Source of the DNA: Cadophora sp. MPI-SDFR-AT-0126
Lineage: Eukaryota > Ascomycota > Leotiomycetes > Helotiales > Ploettnerulaceae
NCBI GenBank assembly: GCA_020747065.1
Contig: JAGMVK010000015.1
Coordinates: 620,001-684,000, forward strand
Length of the DNA stretch: 64,000 bases
Reading direction: 5' to 3'
Shown: in pieces, positions 35,974-44,558 of the stretch
Position numbering within the stretch: position 1 is the first letter of the stretch
Layout of the letters: every line of letters begins with the position of its first letter
The notes under the pieces: generated by a model
The model's database searches: none
What the model saw: the letters and a program-made list of their open reading frames with translations, nothing else
Told to the model about the DNA's origin: nothing
Made by a program: the position numbers and the translations under genes

Positions 35974-36408
35974 CTATGCTTTCCACATTTGTCCCTGTTT
36001 TGAAGAATAGCTCTTTTGCTTGATTGGGGGCGATGCTGGGCTGACAGGTGGTAGCTTCACCATGATGTATTTATCTTTCCAGGGAATCTTTACCCTCAAC
36101 GGAGAAGCTAGTGGCGGAGGTAGAGACTCTGTATTGATTGGCCGTCGTGCAAAGTTGATCCTGCGAAACTCTGAGGGTAAACCTGTTCTCCGTGGATACT
36201 CCGTGTACTCCAAGGGCCCTACGCGAAGTGTGGGGTAGGGTCCATGTCGATGTATTTTTGCAAGACTTGGTCCGGCCATGTCCAAGTCTAACCAGGGCAT
36301 AGCTTGGAAGCTCAACGCGAAAGTTTCTGAGACGAAGGGGTTTGGTGACGACGATGGTCGATCAGTACTGTTTTTCTTGTCCGTGCCATTCCTTAATGGA
36401 TTTTTCAT
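35974..36408 (-). CDS. Hypothetical basic, Pro-rich open frame
   Basis: A 144-aa frame starts about 50 bases past the stop codon of the nuclease-like gene, on the same strand. It has protein-like character in the middle (PWLDLDMAGPSLAKIHRHGPYP) and is rich in Pro, Arg and Lys, but I recognise no domain. It could be a separate small gene, an alternative last exon of the upstream gene, or a chance frame. Confidence 0.25.
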   Translation of the reverse strand: MKNPLRNGTDKKNSTDRPSSSPNPFVSETFALSFQAMPWLDLDMAGPSLAKIHRHGPYPTLRVGPLEYTEYPRRTGLPSEFRRINFARRPINTESLPPPLASPLRVKIPWKDKYIMVKLPPVSPASPPIKQKSYSSKQGQMWKA

Positions 36409-36456
36409 ATTCAGTGACGTTCCCCCTTTAAGTAAGAGGTCCGAATTTCGACGTTT

Positions 36457-38558
36457 CTATTTCGCCAGAGACAACACATGCCCATTCTCTACCCTTGACG
36501 CCATCGAGCGAAGGGTTCTTTGTACGAGGTTGAGATTGGCATATTCAGATTCCTTCGGTGGTCTCGGGCTTTTGCTTCCCTCAGCACTCGAGGTTTTGAT
36601 CTGGCGTTGGTTGGAGAAGGATACTTTATTGTTGCCTCTCTCATCCGCCTCGGAAACAGTAGGCGATTTGAAGTTGAAATTAAGTTTATTGGTCAAGACA
36701 TTGGTTGAAGTAGCTGGAAATGATGTCAGCACAGGGCGAATGTAGGGGAGAAGAAATCTCATGGAGGGCTCACCTTTTGTGTCTTCTAGGACTGTTGAAA
36801 TCTCATCGGTAGATTCTTTGCCCCTATCTGGGACGACAAGTAAAGGTTTTTGATGTTTGGGAGGCGACTGTCGCTCGGCTATGTGCGTATTATGTGGCTT
36901 TGAAGACTCGGCGGTACCTTTCTCGCTTTTCCCAGTGAGAAAGCCGCTATCCTGAAGCAGAATTTCTTTTCTTTCTGGATGAATGTTTGGATTGGTTCCT
37001 TGTCGAGACCCTGCCGAACTAGATAGAGCGGCTTCAAAAGTGCTGTCTCTGGGAGGTGAGGGCAAGGATATGGCTGCTGCACGTAGTTTCCTTTCTTCTT
37101 TTGATGTTGAGTCCATTTTCGCCTCTTTATTATTAGATCTCATAATTTCCTGGAAGACAACGGCTTGCCGAACGAGCGAAGGTAAATCTTCGTTCGGGGA
37201 TAACCCCAAAGAGCTCAATCGGTCTTGAATCTGATGGACAATTTCTGCAGTCCTCGTATCCATCTCAAGCAGGGAGTAAATCTTCGGGACATCAGGGCAA
37301 TACCTTAGTCTCCACTGACTCAAGTACTGCGTGACCTTAGGCTTCAAACAATGACAGGCCCAAAAGAAAAGATTATCTATGATACGGCAAAATTGAATGG
37401 CATCCCAGATCCTAGTGATCGTACCCTCCCATATACTGATCATTTGCTGTTGATTTGTTAGTCTTTTCTTTTTTTATTATAGCATGAGTAAGAGCTCTCA
37501 CATGATCTCGAATCTTACCATCGACGATATCATTGTAAGCAAGCCACACTGTGGTGTTTGCTCCAACTGAAGTGATGGCGATCACAGGTGGTATGTGTTG
37601 GCCGCCATGCTTTTCGTCTGCAAATTTCGCCAGGTTTTCGAACATCGAGAGTGCAGTTGATGCGGCAGCAGAGACTTGAGAAATGGGACTCGCAAACGAA
37701 ACATCGTTTGCCTCGGACGATTTAAAGACGCCATATGCCTCAAATATTCCCCAAGGAAAACAGACTTTGTGAGGCTGCGGCTCTTTGCTGGCGCTTTGTG
37801 CCATGGTTTCGTCAACTGAAGACGGGACATGAAGCTCACAACGGAGCCCTTGCGTGGTGAGCTTAGTAAGTTGTTCCCTGGCATAATTGCCGAATGATGA
37901 ATCGTTTCTGAAGCCCATTACCGCCCGTTGGTCAGCTTCTTGAATAGGGAATCCGAAGTACAGACATGGTGTGGGAATTGTGGTTGGAGGCTTGTGTAGA
38001 TCTAAAGCGGCATTGGCACGCCATGTTTTGTTTTCTGCCCTATTGGATGTTACTGCATTGTCAGGTTATATTGGATATTCAAAGTAAACTCACCACGCAA
38101 TGCTGTTATCCAAACTGGATTCATTAGCCATTCGTTCAGCCAAGATCTAGAGCCGCCCTTCAACCAACTTACCCGCAGCGGGCACTATCTATTCGCCCGG
38201 TCATAATTGCTCGAAATAGTTTGTGCCATTCGTATTCGTCATGCGCATCGACATTCTGTGCGCATGCTGCCAAACGCTGTGCATTTTCCACAAATTCGGA
38301 CTCTCTTGCTCGCTCCAATTTGCCCACGCCGTCGGGTTTGTATGCTGATAGAGGGATATCATCCTCGTCTTTTTCTTCAGCTATCAGCATAGCGGCCTGC
38401 AATCCCATGAAATGGTTGAAGTCTAACAATCCATCTCTAACCGATTGAACATGAGCTGGTACGTTGCTGAGGTCCTCGTCTTCCATATCATCCTTCTCAC
38501 TTCCCTGAGAGGCTTCGCGCTGATCATAACCAGAGTAGGAATGGGGCTTTGAAAACAT
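36457..38558 (-). CDS. Fungal nuclease-like protein (PD-(D/E)XK-type fold suspected)
   Basis: Exons on the minus strand join in phase: 38558-38173, 38146-38094, 38034-37502, 37446-36774 and 36713-36457. They give 633 aa. The last intron (60 nt) is optional, because the frame also stays open without it. The N-terminal third is acidic. The central region (about residues 150-350) has conserved-looking blocks: CFPWGIFEAYG, ASTALSMFENLAKFADE, PPVIAITSVGANTTVWLAY and DGKIRDHQMISIWEG. I associate these with a large fungal family carrying a restriction-endonuclease-like domain. The expected E-x-K reads E-A-Y here, so activity is doubtful. The C-terminal 200 residues are disordered and rich in Ser, Pro and Lys. 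Family assignment is from memory and moderately sure. Confidence 0.6.
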
Positions 38559-38889
38559 AGTGGAATCCAACTGAGAAGAGCAGATCAGTGAGTAAGATAT
38601 GAAGACACACGAGGAACCATTGGGGAGATTTTTGTACTGTCAACGTTAAACGCTTGTAGTTTGAGTTTGGATTCAGCCGGAGAGCGGGGCAGGTGGGATG
38701 TTTTGTTGGCAGCCAATCAAATGTTTTATAGATGTTCGCTCCAACACTCAACCCTGCAACCAACATCGAAACCGAAGTTGGGATATTTTGGCGAGCTCTT
38801 GCCTGTGACCGGAGACTTGACACTGCAAAACTATCTCTGAAAGATCTAATAATTGACGAAAGAGGCGTATTGCAGCAAAACCCGCATAG
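38559..38889. other. Upstream region of the nuclease-like gene
   Basis: This holds the promoter and leader of the minus-strand nuclease-like gene. The minus-strand frame spanning 38524-38823 begins with a plausible ATG but does not resemble a known protein. Confidence 0.35.
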
Positions 38890-39255
38890 TTAGCTGATTT
38901 CATTTTTGACATCCTCCACAAACCAGATCTGCAGAAGGAGACTATACCAAAGACAAGGAGCCTGGCAAATGCTGGTACAAATCTTAAGGAAGACAGCCTG
39001 ACCAGAGGTATCAGGGATTTGATGCGGCACGAGTACTGGCACCGAATTTGGATCATCCAGGAGATTTCACCCTCAAAGGAGGCTATTATACTCTGTGGCA
39101 AGAAGACTATCCCATTGGAAACTTTTAACGCTACTTTCTCTGCTGTATCGCACTGCATCCGTTTAGGGTTCCGCAATCTCTACCACGACACTCGAGACTT
39201 TGTGTACAGCTCGCATGCCAACTTTTACGACAACATAGCCTACAATTTGATATGA
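38890..39255 (+). pseudogene. HET-domain (heterokaryon incompatibility) remnant
   Basis: The frame, open from 38890 to the stop at 39255, contains DLMRHEYWHRIWIIQEI followed by KEAIILCGKKTIPLETFN. This closely fits the middle of the fungal HET domain, where a conserved Y-W-x-R-x-W-x-x-Q-E motif is typical. A full HET protein is normally several hundred residues. Here the upstream part of the domain and the C-terminal region are missing, and both sides are ordinary AT-rich spacer. I read it as a decayed copy. A short spliced gene cannot be excluded. Confidence 0.65.
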
Positions 39256-39790
39256 TCCGAAGACTGGAACTGAAAGAACCCCCCTCCCCCCAAATGCTGT
39301 GGCATTTGTAACGTTACCCTGGCCTGCGTCATTGAATCGCATGGTTTACCTTCCATTTATTGGGCGACTTTCTTTCTGGACAAGGTGGGTACGGCGTCAA
39401 AGTAGAAAAAAGACCTATGTGAAGCTACGGAACTTGCTCTACTATTGCCATACCATGAGTAATGAGCAGATTGAAAAAGGGGGCGGGGCGGGGGGTTCGT
39501 CTTCTGAAAACTCCACCTCACCTTGATGTAGCTACCTCAGAGTCCTTTGTTAATCAAATGTTTTCTGAATGAAAACTCTCTTTCCTTAATGGTCTTCGAA
39601 ATCGCTCTACTTCTTTGCATTACGTATGCTCTGTTGTGTCAGGTGAAAGAAGTTATAAAACCATTGTTTTCTTTCTTGAAAGGGAAATGTCAATGGCTTT
39701 GTTGATTATTATTGAGCAACTTTAGTTCCTTGTGAGGAGTGAAGAACAATGCCATTAGAAAAAGTATATATCTGTACCAGTGACTGAGAT
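39256..39790. other. Intergenic, no gene seen
   Basis: No open frame with recognisable features. It includes a C-rich patch at about 39277-39291 and a G-rich patch near 39479-39496. Confidence 0.4.
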
Positions 39791-39843
39791 TGACCCCTTA
39801 ACTTAGGGGTCACCACCCGGGTCCCAATCTACCTCTATATATA
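39791..39843 (+). promoter_or_regulatory. Inverted repeat plus TATA box upstream of small Cys protein B
   Basis: TGACCCCT and AGGGGTCA form a perfect 8-bp inverted repeat around a 6-base spacer (39791-39812). A TATA box (CTATATATAC) follows at about 39835-39843, some 95 bases upstream of the ATG at 39929. The arrangement suggests a binding site for a dimeric regulator next to a core promoter. Confidence 0.5.
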
Positions 39844-39928
39844 CACCTCCTACGTAGACTTCTCTGCCATCGCTACCCCCCTCCACCCTGCAACAGTACA
39901 GCTTGTAGCCATTAATTCGGAGGCAGCA

Positions 39929-40120
39929 ATGTGCTACAAGGAGTACTTCAAGTATATCACCTGTGAGCACCACGTCTTGCAGCGAATCGCCAAGTGCGGG
40001 TATCCAGAGTGCGGTGGGCCTGGAAGCAATCGAATTATTTTACCTCGTGCGGGATACTGTCCGGATTGCAGCACAAGGGCCGAGGTGATCAGACTTATGC
40101 AGGAGAGATGCAAAGTTTGA
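39929..40120 (+). CDS. Small Met-Cys cysteine-rich protein (family member B)
   Basis: A single exon encodes 63 aa starting MCYKEYFKYITCEHH. Cysteines fall at the N terminus, in a C-x-H near residue 12, in a central KCGYPECGG pair, and in a C-terminal CPDC pair. This is a zinc-ribbon-like layout. There is no signal peptide, so an intracellular protein is likely. The family start Met-Cys-x-x-x-(F/Y)-x-x-Y/I-x-C-x-(C/H) is shared with the frames at 31778, 41094 and 41763. A TATA box and a palindrome lie upstream. Function is unknown. Confidence 0.65.
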   Translation: MCYKEYFKYITCEHHVLQRIAKCGYPECGGPGSNRIILPRAGYCPDCSTRAEVIRLMQERCKV

Positions 40121-41093
40121 TGGAGATGATTGGGATCATAGGGCTGGTCCCTAAACTTACAAATTTATTCTGTTGCTTACAAGACTTTGGGTTTCCCACA
40201 AACTTTTGTGCTGTACAGTACATTCGTGAATATTTGTGGAATTGGAACTTTGTGATTGTCTGTTTGGATTTATACTTTTGAATCTGTGACTATCACTCAA
40301 AAATTTGACAAGAAGTGCATTGAAAAGTCATTTAGTCGACTAATGATAAAGAGAAATTAAGAGGGATCTCGTTTGTTTTCGCGAAGTCGGGTGAGAGGGA
40401 ATTCAAGCTCAGACTCACGAATTCTAACCACGCCCAACGTACCATACTTGGCCCATCCTCAGTCATCCTGGCAGCTTATCGCCTCCAATGTCATTGTATG
40501 ATAGATATTCCAGGGACCAGGAAGTCTGGTGTGTGAATCATCAGATATTTTACTGCGTCAAGCAGAATGTAGGCAGTCGGGGACTGTAAATATAGGACAT
40601 GACTGGTGGTTAATAGGTAGATTCCTCTTCTGCACAGCTATTTTAGCGTTGCAGTTGCTCTACTGTTTTAGAGTTCTTGGTCTTGTTTGCGCTTTTATTA
40701 ATTGTAGAGAGGTTACACGAAATTGTTAGGTGGCAAACGTGCAAAGATCAATTCCATTGTTCTTTTCAGCAAAGACATTTAAATTATGCTTTGGCATTTG
40801 TCTTCATTAGATAACAATAAGACAAAGCAATGTCTGAAATAGAAGAGGTGACAGAGTTCAATGTTCTCAGTAAATGTCCCGGCCTTTGTTCTTCGACCTG
40901 GAGACATCCAAATACCGTATGATCTCTGATCCCCAGATCGAATATGCAAAGGAGCGCTCTTTTGTTCTCAAGAACAACGAGTAACATTCCGATATAATCA
41001 GAGCATGATGTGAGGTCCCCTTTGCTCTGCAACTTTCACAAAACTGGCTCCATTCCGTTTTCACTCCTCCTTCCGACCGAAAATCAGGTCAAA
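40121..41093. other. Intergenic, AT-rich
   Basis: No gene is supported. A TATA-like word (GATATAATC) at about 40991 lies roughly 100 bases upstream of the next small gene. Confidence 0.4.
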
Positions 41094-41459
41094 ATGTGTA
41101 GCAAACTCTTCAGAACGTACACTTGCACTTGCAAGCATCTCATTTTCACGACACCCTGCTCAAATTTGCATTCATCGAATCCATGTGTCTGCACAAACTC
41201 ACTTGCAGATGCTGAATTTCCATGCATCGACTGTCGGGAGTCAAAGCAGCGCCGTGGATATACGAAGGTTCATTGGACATACAGCTGTGGCTGCGTAAGG
41301 CTCGCTTATTTCACACCGAATGAAGATGAAATGCAGTCAACTGAAGTTGTGAAGGAGGTTGGGATTCCGTGTGTGGAATGCCTGGATGTGGAGATGGCGC
41401 GCATGGAGTGGATGTTTGAAAAAATTGAAGGTGAGTCAAAGAGGGGCGAGGATGTGTAA
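41094..41459 (+). CDS. Small Met-Cys cysteine-rich protein with duplicated module (family member C)
   Basis: A single exon encodes 121 aa. The first module runs from MCSKLFRTYTCTCKH to a FPCIDC pair. The second repeats the pattern with WTYSCGCVRLAYF and a GIPCVEC pair. Each module therefore has a Y-x-C-x-C motif and a later P-C-x2-C, as expected for two zinc-binding knuckles. No signal peptide is seen, and the C terminus is charged. The start is set by the conserved Met-Cys; the longer open frame upstream is not protein-like. Function is unknown. Confidence 0.65.
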   Translation: MCSKLFRTYTCTCKHLIFTTPCSNLHSSNPCVCTNSLADAEFPCIDCRESKQRRGYTKVHWTYSCGCVRLAYFTPNEDEMQSTEVVKEVGIPCVECLDVEMARMEWMFEKIEGESKRGEDV

Positions 41460-41762
41460 GACGAAGGGAACATTGCTGTTCAAGGAAATAGGGAACAGAT
41501 GGAACCTGCTTTCATGAAAACACAACGTATTTTTATCTCCGCTTGGTTTCATATTAGCATAAAAACAATGAACAGCTGTTGACAGCGACATTCTCCAAAC
41601 AGCCTGTACTGCTTTGTTTTTCTTCCCAAAACAAGTGAAGCCATTCACGTGAATGAGCTCAATAACGATGTATATATATCTGGGACATCCCCCCATAACA
41701 TCATTCAGACTCACCAAAACATTTCTTGCCACAAGTCCATCTCCTTGCTCGGCAACTTCAAA
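41460..41762. other. Promoter region of family member D
   Basis: This AT-rich 300-base spacer between members C and D carries the palindrome and TATA box described for member D. Confidence 0.45.
41642..41679 (+). promoter_or_regulatory. E-box palindrome plus TATA box upstream of small Cys protein D
   Basis: CATTCACGTGAATG is a perfect 14-bp palindrome centred on a CACGTG E-box (41642-41655). A TATATATAT box follows at about 41670-41679, some 90 bases upstream of the ATG at 41763. This matches the spacing seen for member B, though the palindrome sequence differs. Confidence 0.5.
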
Positions 41763-42137
41763 ATGTGCAACAAACACTTCACCACCTACAGCTGCGGCTG
41801 CACCGTCTTCGATAACATCATCCGGTGCCGGGTCCACATGAACCCAGTACCGGCAGCATGTTCAAAGGAAAGCATCGCTAAATCTGATTACCTCATTTCA
41901 CGAGCGACTATTCCCTCTTGCCTATCTTGCTGCCTGCTCGACACCCCACCTGCCGGACTTCTGAAGATCTATATCTCTTACAGCTGTGGATGTACACGGT
42001 TCGAGTCATACTTGCGTAGCTCAAATTATGGCCCATATCCTCGTAAATTATCCTCTACTGCTGAGGTGCAGTGCTTCGAATGCAGAGTACATGAATTGAC
42101 TGAGCATTCTGCTGAGACGCTTGAGAGTTTGGACTAG
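41763..42137 (+). CDS. Small Met-Cys cysteine-rich protein with duplicated module (family member D)
   Basis: A single exon encodes 124 aa. It starts MCNKHFTTYSCGC, has a first module ending in the cluster SCLSCC, then a second module with ISYSCGCTRFESYL and a VQCFEC pair. The layout matches member C module for module, so C and D are probable tandem duplicates that have diverged strongly. It lacks a signal peptide. The gene ends about 250 bases before the unusual tRNA gene. Confidence 0.65.
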   Translation: MCNKHFTTYSCGCTVFDNIIRCRVHMNPVPAACSKESIAKSDYLISRATIPSCLSCCLLDTPPAGLLKIYISYSCGCTRFESYLRSSNYGPYPRKLSSTAEVQCFECRVHELTEHSAETLESLD

Positions 42138-42383
42138 AAACAAACTTCTCAAATATGGGCGATCACAAGTTCAGAGTTCTTCCTAAACCTCGATAGAAAT
42201 ATCAAATTTCCTTTCAATTAGATACCTGTCCATCATGCAATGTTTACGTACAACTTATTTCAACGATTTCAAGATGAAGTTCTTGCTAAATTTCAGGGGA
42301 AAGTCTTGGCATTTCCGCTTACCCGCTTTTCCGATTTTCACCTGCTTTTCATCTGCAATAACTCCTCGACCACAACATCAATA

Positions 42384-42519
42384 GGCCGGATAGTTCAGTG
42401 GTAGAATACGTGCTTTGGGTAATATCAACGCTTGTACGTGGTCTTGGGTTCAATGTGAGTTTCATGAAGATATACTTCTTCTTGATCAACAACTAATGTC
42501 AACAGCCCCAATTCGGCCC
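42384..42519 (+). tRNA. tRNA-Pro(UGG) with two insertions: anticodon-loop intron and a spliceosomal-type intron in the T-loop
   Basis: The acceptor arms (42384-42390 and 42512-42518) pair fully with one G-U, and discriminator C is at 42519. The D-arm is 42393-42407 with the usual AGTGGTA loop. The anticodon stem 42409-42413 pairs with 42434-42438, and the anticodon TGG is at 42416-42418. A 13-nt intron (42420-42432) sits at the canonical 37/38 position. The T-stem TTGGG (42444-42448) pairs with CCCAA at 42507-42511, but only across a 51-nt insertion (42455-42505) placed after the sixth T-loop base. That insertion begins GTGAGT, has CTAAT near its end and finishes CAG. Removing both gives 72 nt and a perfect cloverleaf. 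Gly35, Gly36-type identity (G35, G36) and C73 fit proline. The insertion splits the Pol III B box, so expression is uncertain; a pseudogene is the main alternative. Confidence 0.75.
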
Positions 42520-42535
42520 TCTTTGAGAGACTTTC

Positions 42536-42540
42536 TTTTT
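42536..42540 (+). terminator. Pol III T5 terminator candidate
   Basis: A run of five T follows the tRNA by 16 bases, a normal distance and length for RNA polymerase III termination. A preceding TTTC makes the whole stretch T-rich. Confidence 0.55.
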
Positions 42541-42900
42541 GAATTCCGAATATTATTTTCGTCTCTATTCATGATAAATGAATGAATATTTGATTCTTCA
42601 CTTCTTCAAACCTTTTTTTCTCTCTTTAATTTCACCAACGTAGGGAAGAAGGATTCTCGGCTCGGATATGTTAGGCAAAATTTTCAGACCCACTCTTGAC
42701 CGCCTATTTCCTTGCAAGTTGAAGCTGAAAACTCTGAAAAAGCATACTTACAGTGTTTTAGTCAATGGGCCTTGAAATTGAATGAGCAATGATATGATTG
42801 ACGGCGGTTTCTTGTTGCATTTCTTCTCAAGCTAAACAATGTTGTCAACTGAATCTGATAAGTGAGCCTACACCACCCTCCTGACATGATGTCAATCCTC
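42541..42900. other. Intergenic, no gene seen
   Basis: This AT-rich spacer lies between the tRNA and the 3' end of the first Myb-like gene. Nothing further is recognisable. Confidence 0.4.
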
Positions 42901-43433
42901 TCAATCCGTATCTTCGGTGATATCATCACCCAATATTTCTGATTGCCCTTCCTCCTCATCGTCCTCATAATCTTCGTCCGGAACCAAAATCTTTCTCCTC
43001 ACACCCACAGCCCTTCCCGGCCTACCCCTGCCCCGCTTCTCCTTTCCAGTGTGCTTCTTCTCATCCTTCTCACCCAAGCCGTGATTATCATTATCCTCAA
43101 TGTCATCTTTGTCAGCCACTCTCTCACACTTTCTATTCCCATTCTTCTCCGCGGCTTCTTTTCGTGGAGAGGGAGAAGTGGCTAGTGCAAAATTAGCGAA
43201 GGAAGTCCTTGCACATTGCATCTGCCAATACCGGCGGTCTTACCCAAAGTCTTGCTGGGACTATTTTTTGGGCTTCCAGCTACAGATTCGTCAAGCTTTG
43301 CCTTCAAACGTCGCCATCGTGAGCGTGCTGCCTCGGAATTGGAAAGACCAATGTCACCAGCCAGACGCTGGAAGTCAGCTTGGTGACAGAGCTCGGAGAG
43401 GACAGTTGCCATGATTTGGTTTTCGGAAGCCAT
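42901..43433 (-). CDS. Small Myb/SANT-like protein, copy 1
   Basis: Two exons (43433-43244 and 43181-42901) give 156 aa. The N terminus starts MASENQIMATVLSELC and holds a helix-turn-helix-like segment (FQRLAGDIGLSNSEAARSRWRRLKAKL) typical of small fungal Myb-like DNA-binding proteins. The second half is strongly charged. It carries an AT-hook-like KRGRGRPGR core and an acidic tail (EDYEDDEEEG). Together these suggest a nuclear, DNA-binding protein. A related gene on the same strand lies about 570 bases upstream (44000-44558), so the two are tandem paralogues. Confidence 0.7.
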
Positions 43434-43999
43434 TGTAAGTTTCCCTTGAATATGAGTCTATAGTAGCAGAATCTAATAGTCTCGATGAAGAGAATGTACT
43501 CGTGTGCGTTCACTGGTCGGTCGATCGAAATTTGAGGTAGTTGGATGACCGGATGGATGAACGGCGGGACGTCGACCACTATTAAGTAGAGTTCTTCAGT
43601 ATGAGAGCCTCTCACGCACATCTTTGCAAGATCGCCCCAGTCGCGAGAGTTCGAACAGATTCTGTGCAGGACGGAGGCGTTTGTGGACTCCTGCCTACAT
43701 CAATAGAGCCTGGAATCTTCAACAAACATGCGCCTCGTGAGGAACCAGATCTGTCATATATCATTTGACAAACTCAGGCAAAATAGATTTACTAAAAAGT
43801 CAAAGATAAGGCTGGCTGAGGATCCTCAGAGCCTCAGCAGTGAACCATCATGTGGAATTTCCGGTTATGAGTCCTAAAAATTGATGTGAAAACGGAATTG
43901 GGAAGAGCTCAGTTACCCATCACCACCAAACTTTCTTTTCGTCTCAATACCACCATGATTTTATCGTCGGTGGTATCTTATCATGAAGCCATTGCAAAA
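43434..43999. other. Spacer between the two Myb-like genes
   Basis: Contains the promoter of copy 1 and the 3' end of copy 2. No other gene is supported. Confidence 0.4.
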
Positions 44000-44558
44000 T
44001 CACCACAACTCGCCCCGCGCTTCCAACGCAACCATATCTACTGTTGCCCCGACCTTCTTCTCTGCCTCTACATACTTTGAGCCGTCTAAAGTCTGTTGTA
44101 TCTCCCTTTCAATATCCGCACTCAATTCTGCTTCATGACTGTCTTCACTCATCGCCGTCTTCCTCTTCTTGATACTCGCAGTCTTCCCCACTGCAGTACC
44201 ACACTTCCTCTTACCCGGCGAAGGAGTTTGGGGAGGAGTCTGTGGGGTGGCCGTGTCTCCGTTGCCAGCTGACGTGATGGTGGAGTTCGCTGATTTCATG
44301 ATCTTGGCCTATTTCCGATTGTCAGCGGTGTATTACACTCATAATCCAGCTGGAAACAACTGACTTCCTCGGCAAGGAAGACAGTTGGAAAAATGTTAAG
44401 AAAGCAAAGCGCCAAACACATACTTGGAATCTTACCCATCTGTTTCTGGCAGCTTCTCTAGACAAGCCAAGGTCCTTCCCGAGTATTCCATAGTCGAGCT
44501 TGATGACACCGAGCCGGCAGAACACAGCTACGAGGAGGATTTCGTTTTGGGATGCCAT
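44000..44558 (-). CDS. Small Myb/SANT-like protein, copy 2
   Basis: Two exons (44558-44424 and 44308-44000) give 147 aa. The first exon encodes MASQNEILLVAVFCRLG followed by LGKDLGLSREAARNRWVRFQ, the same Myb/SANT-like layout as copy 1. The second exon encodes a Thr/Pro-rich linker, a basic patch (SIKKRKT) that could act as a nuclear signal, and a charged C terminus. The two copies share the N-terminal helices but not the C-terminal halves; copy 2 has no AT-hook-like core. Probable nuclear DNA-binding protein of unknown target. Confidence 0.7.

Noticed and set aside
42455..42505. Bulge-helix-bulge (tRNA endonuclease type) intron in the T-loop
   Set aside because: I tried to pair the bases next to both cut sites and found no 4-bp central helix. 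The GT-AG type signals fit better.
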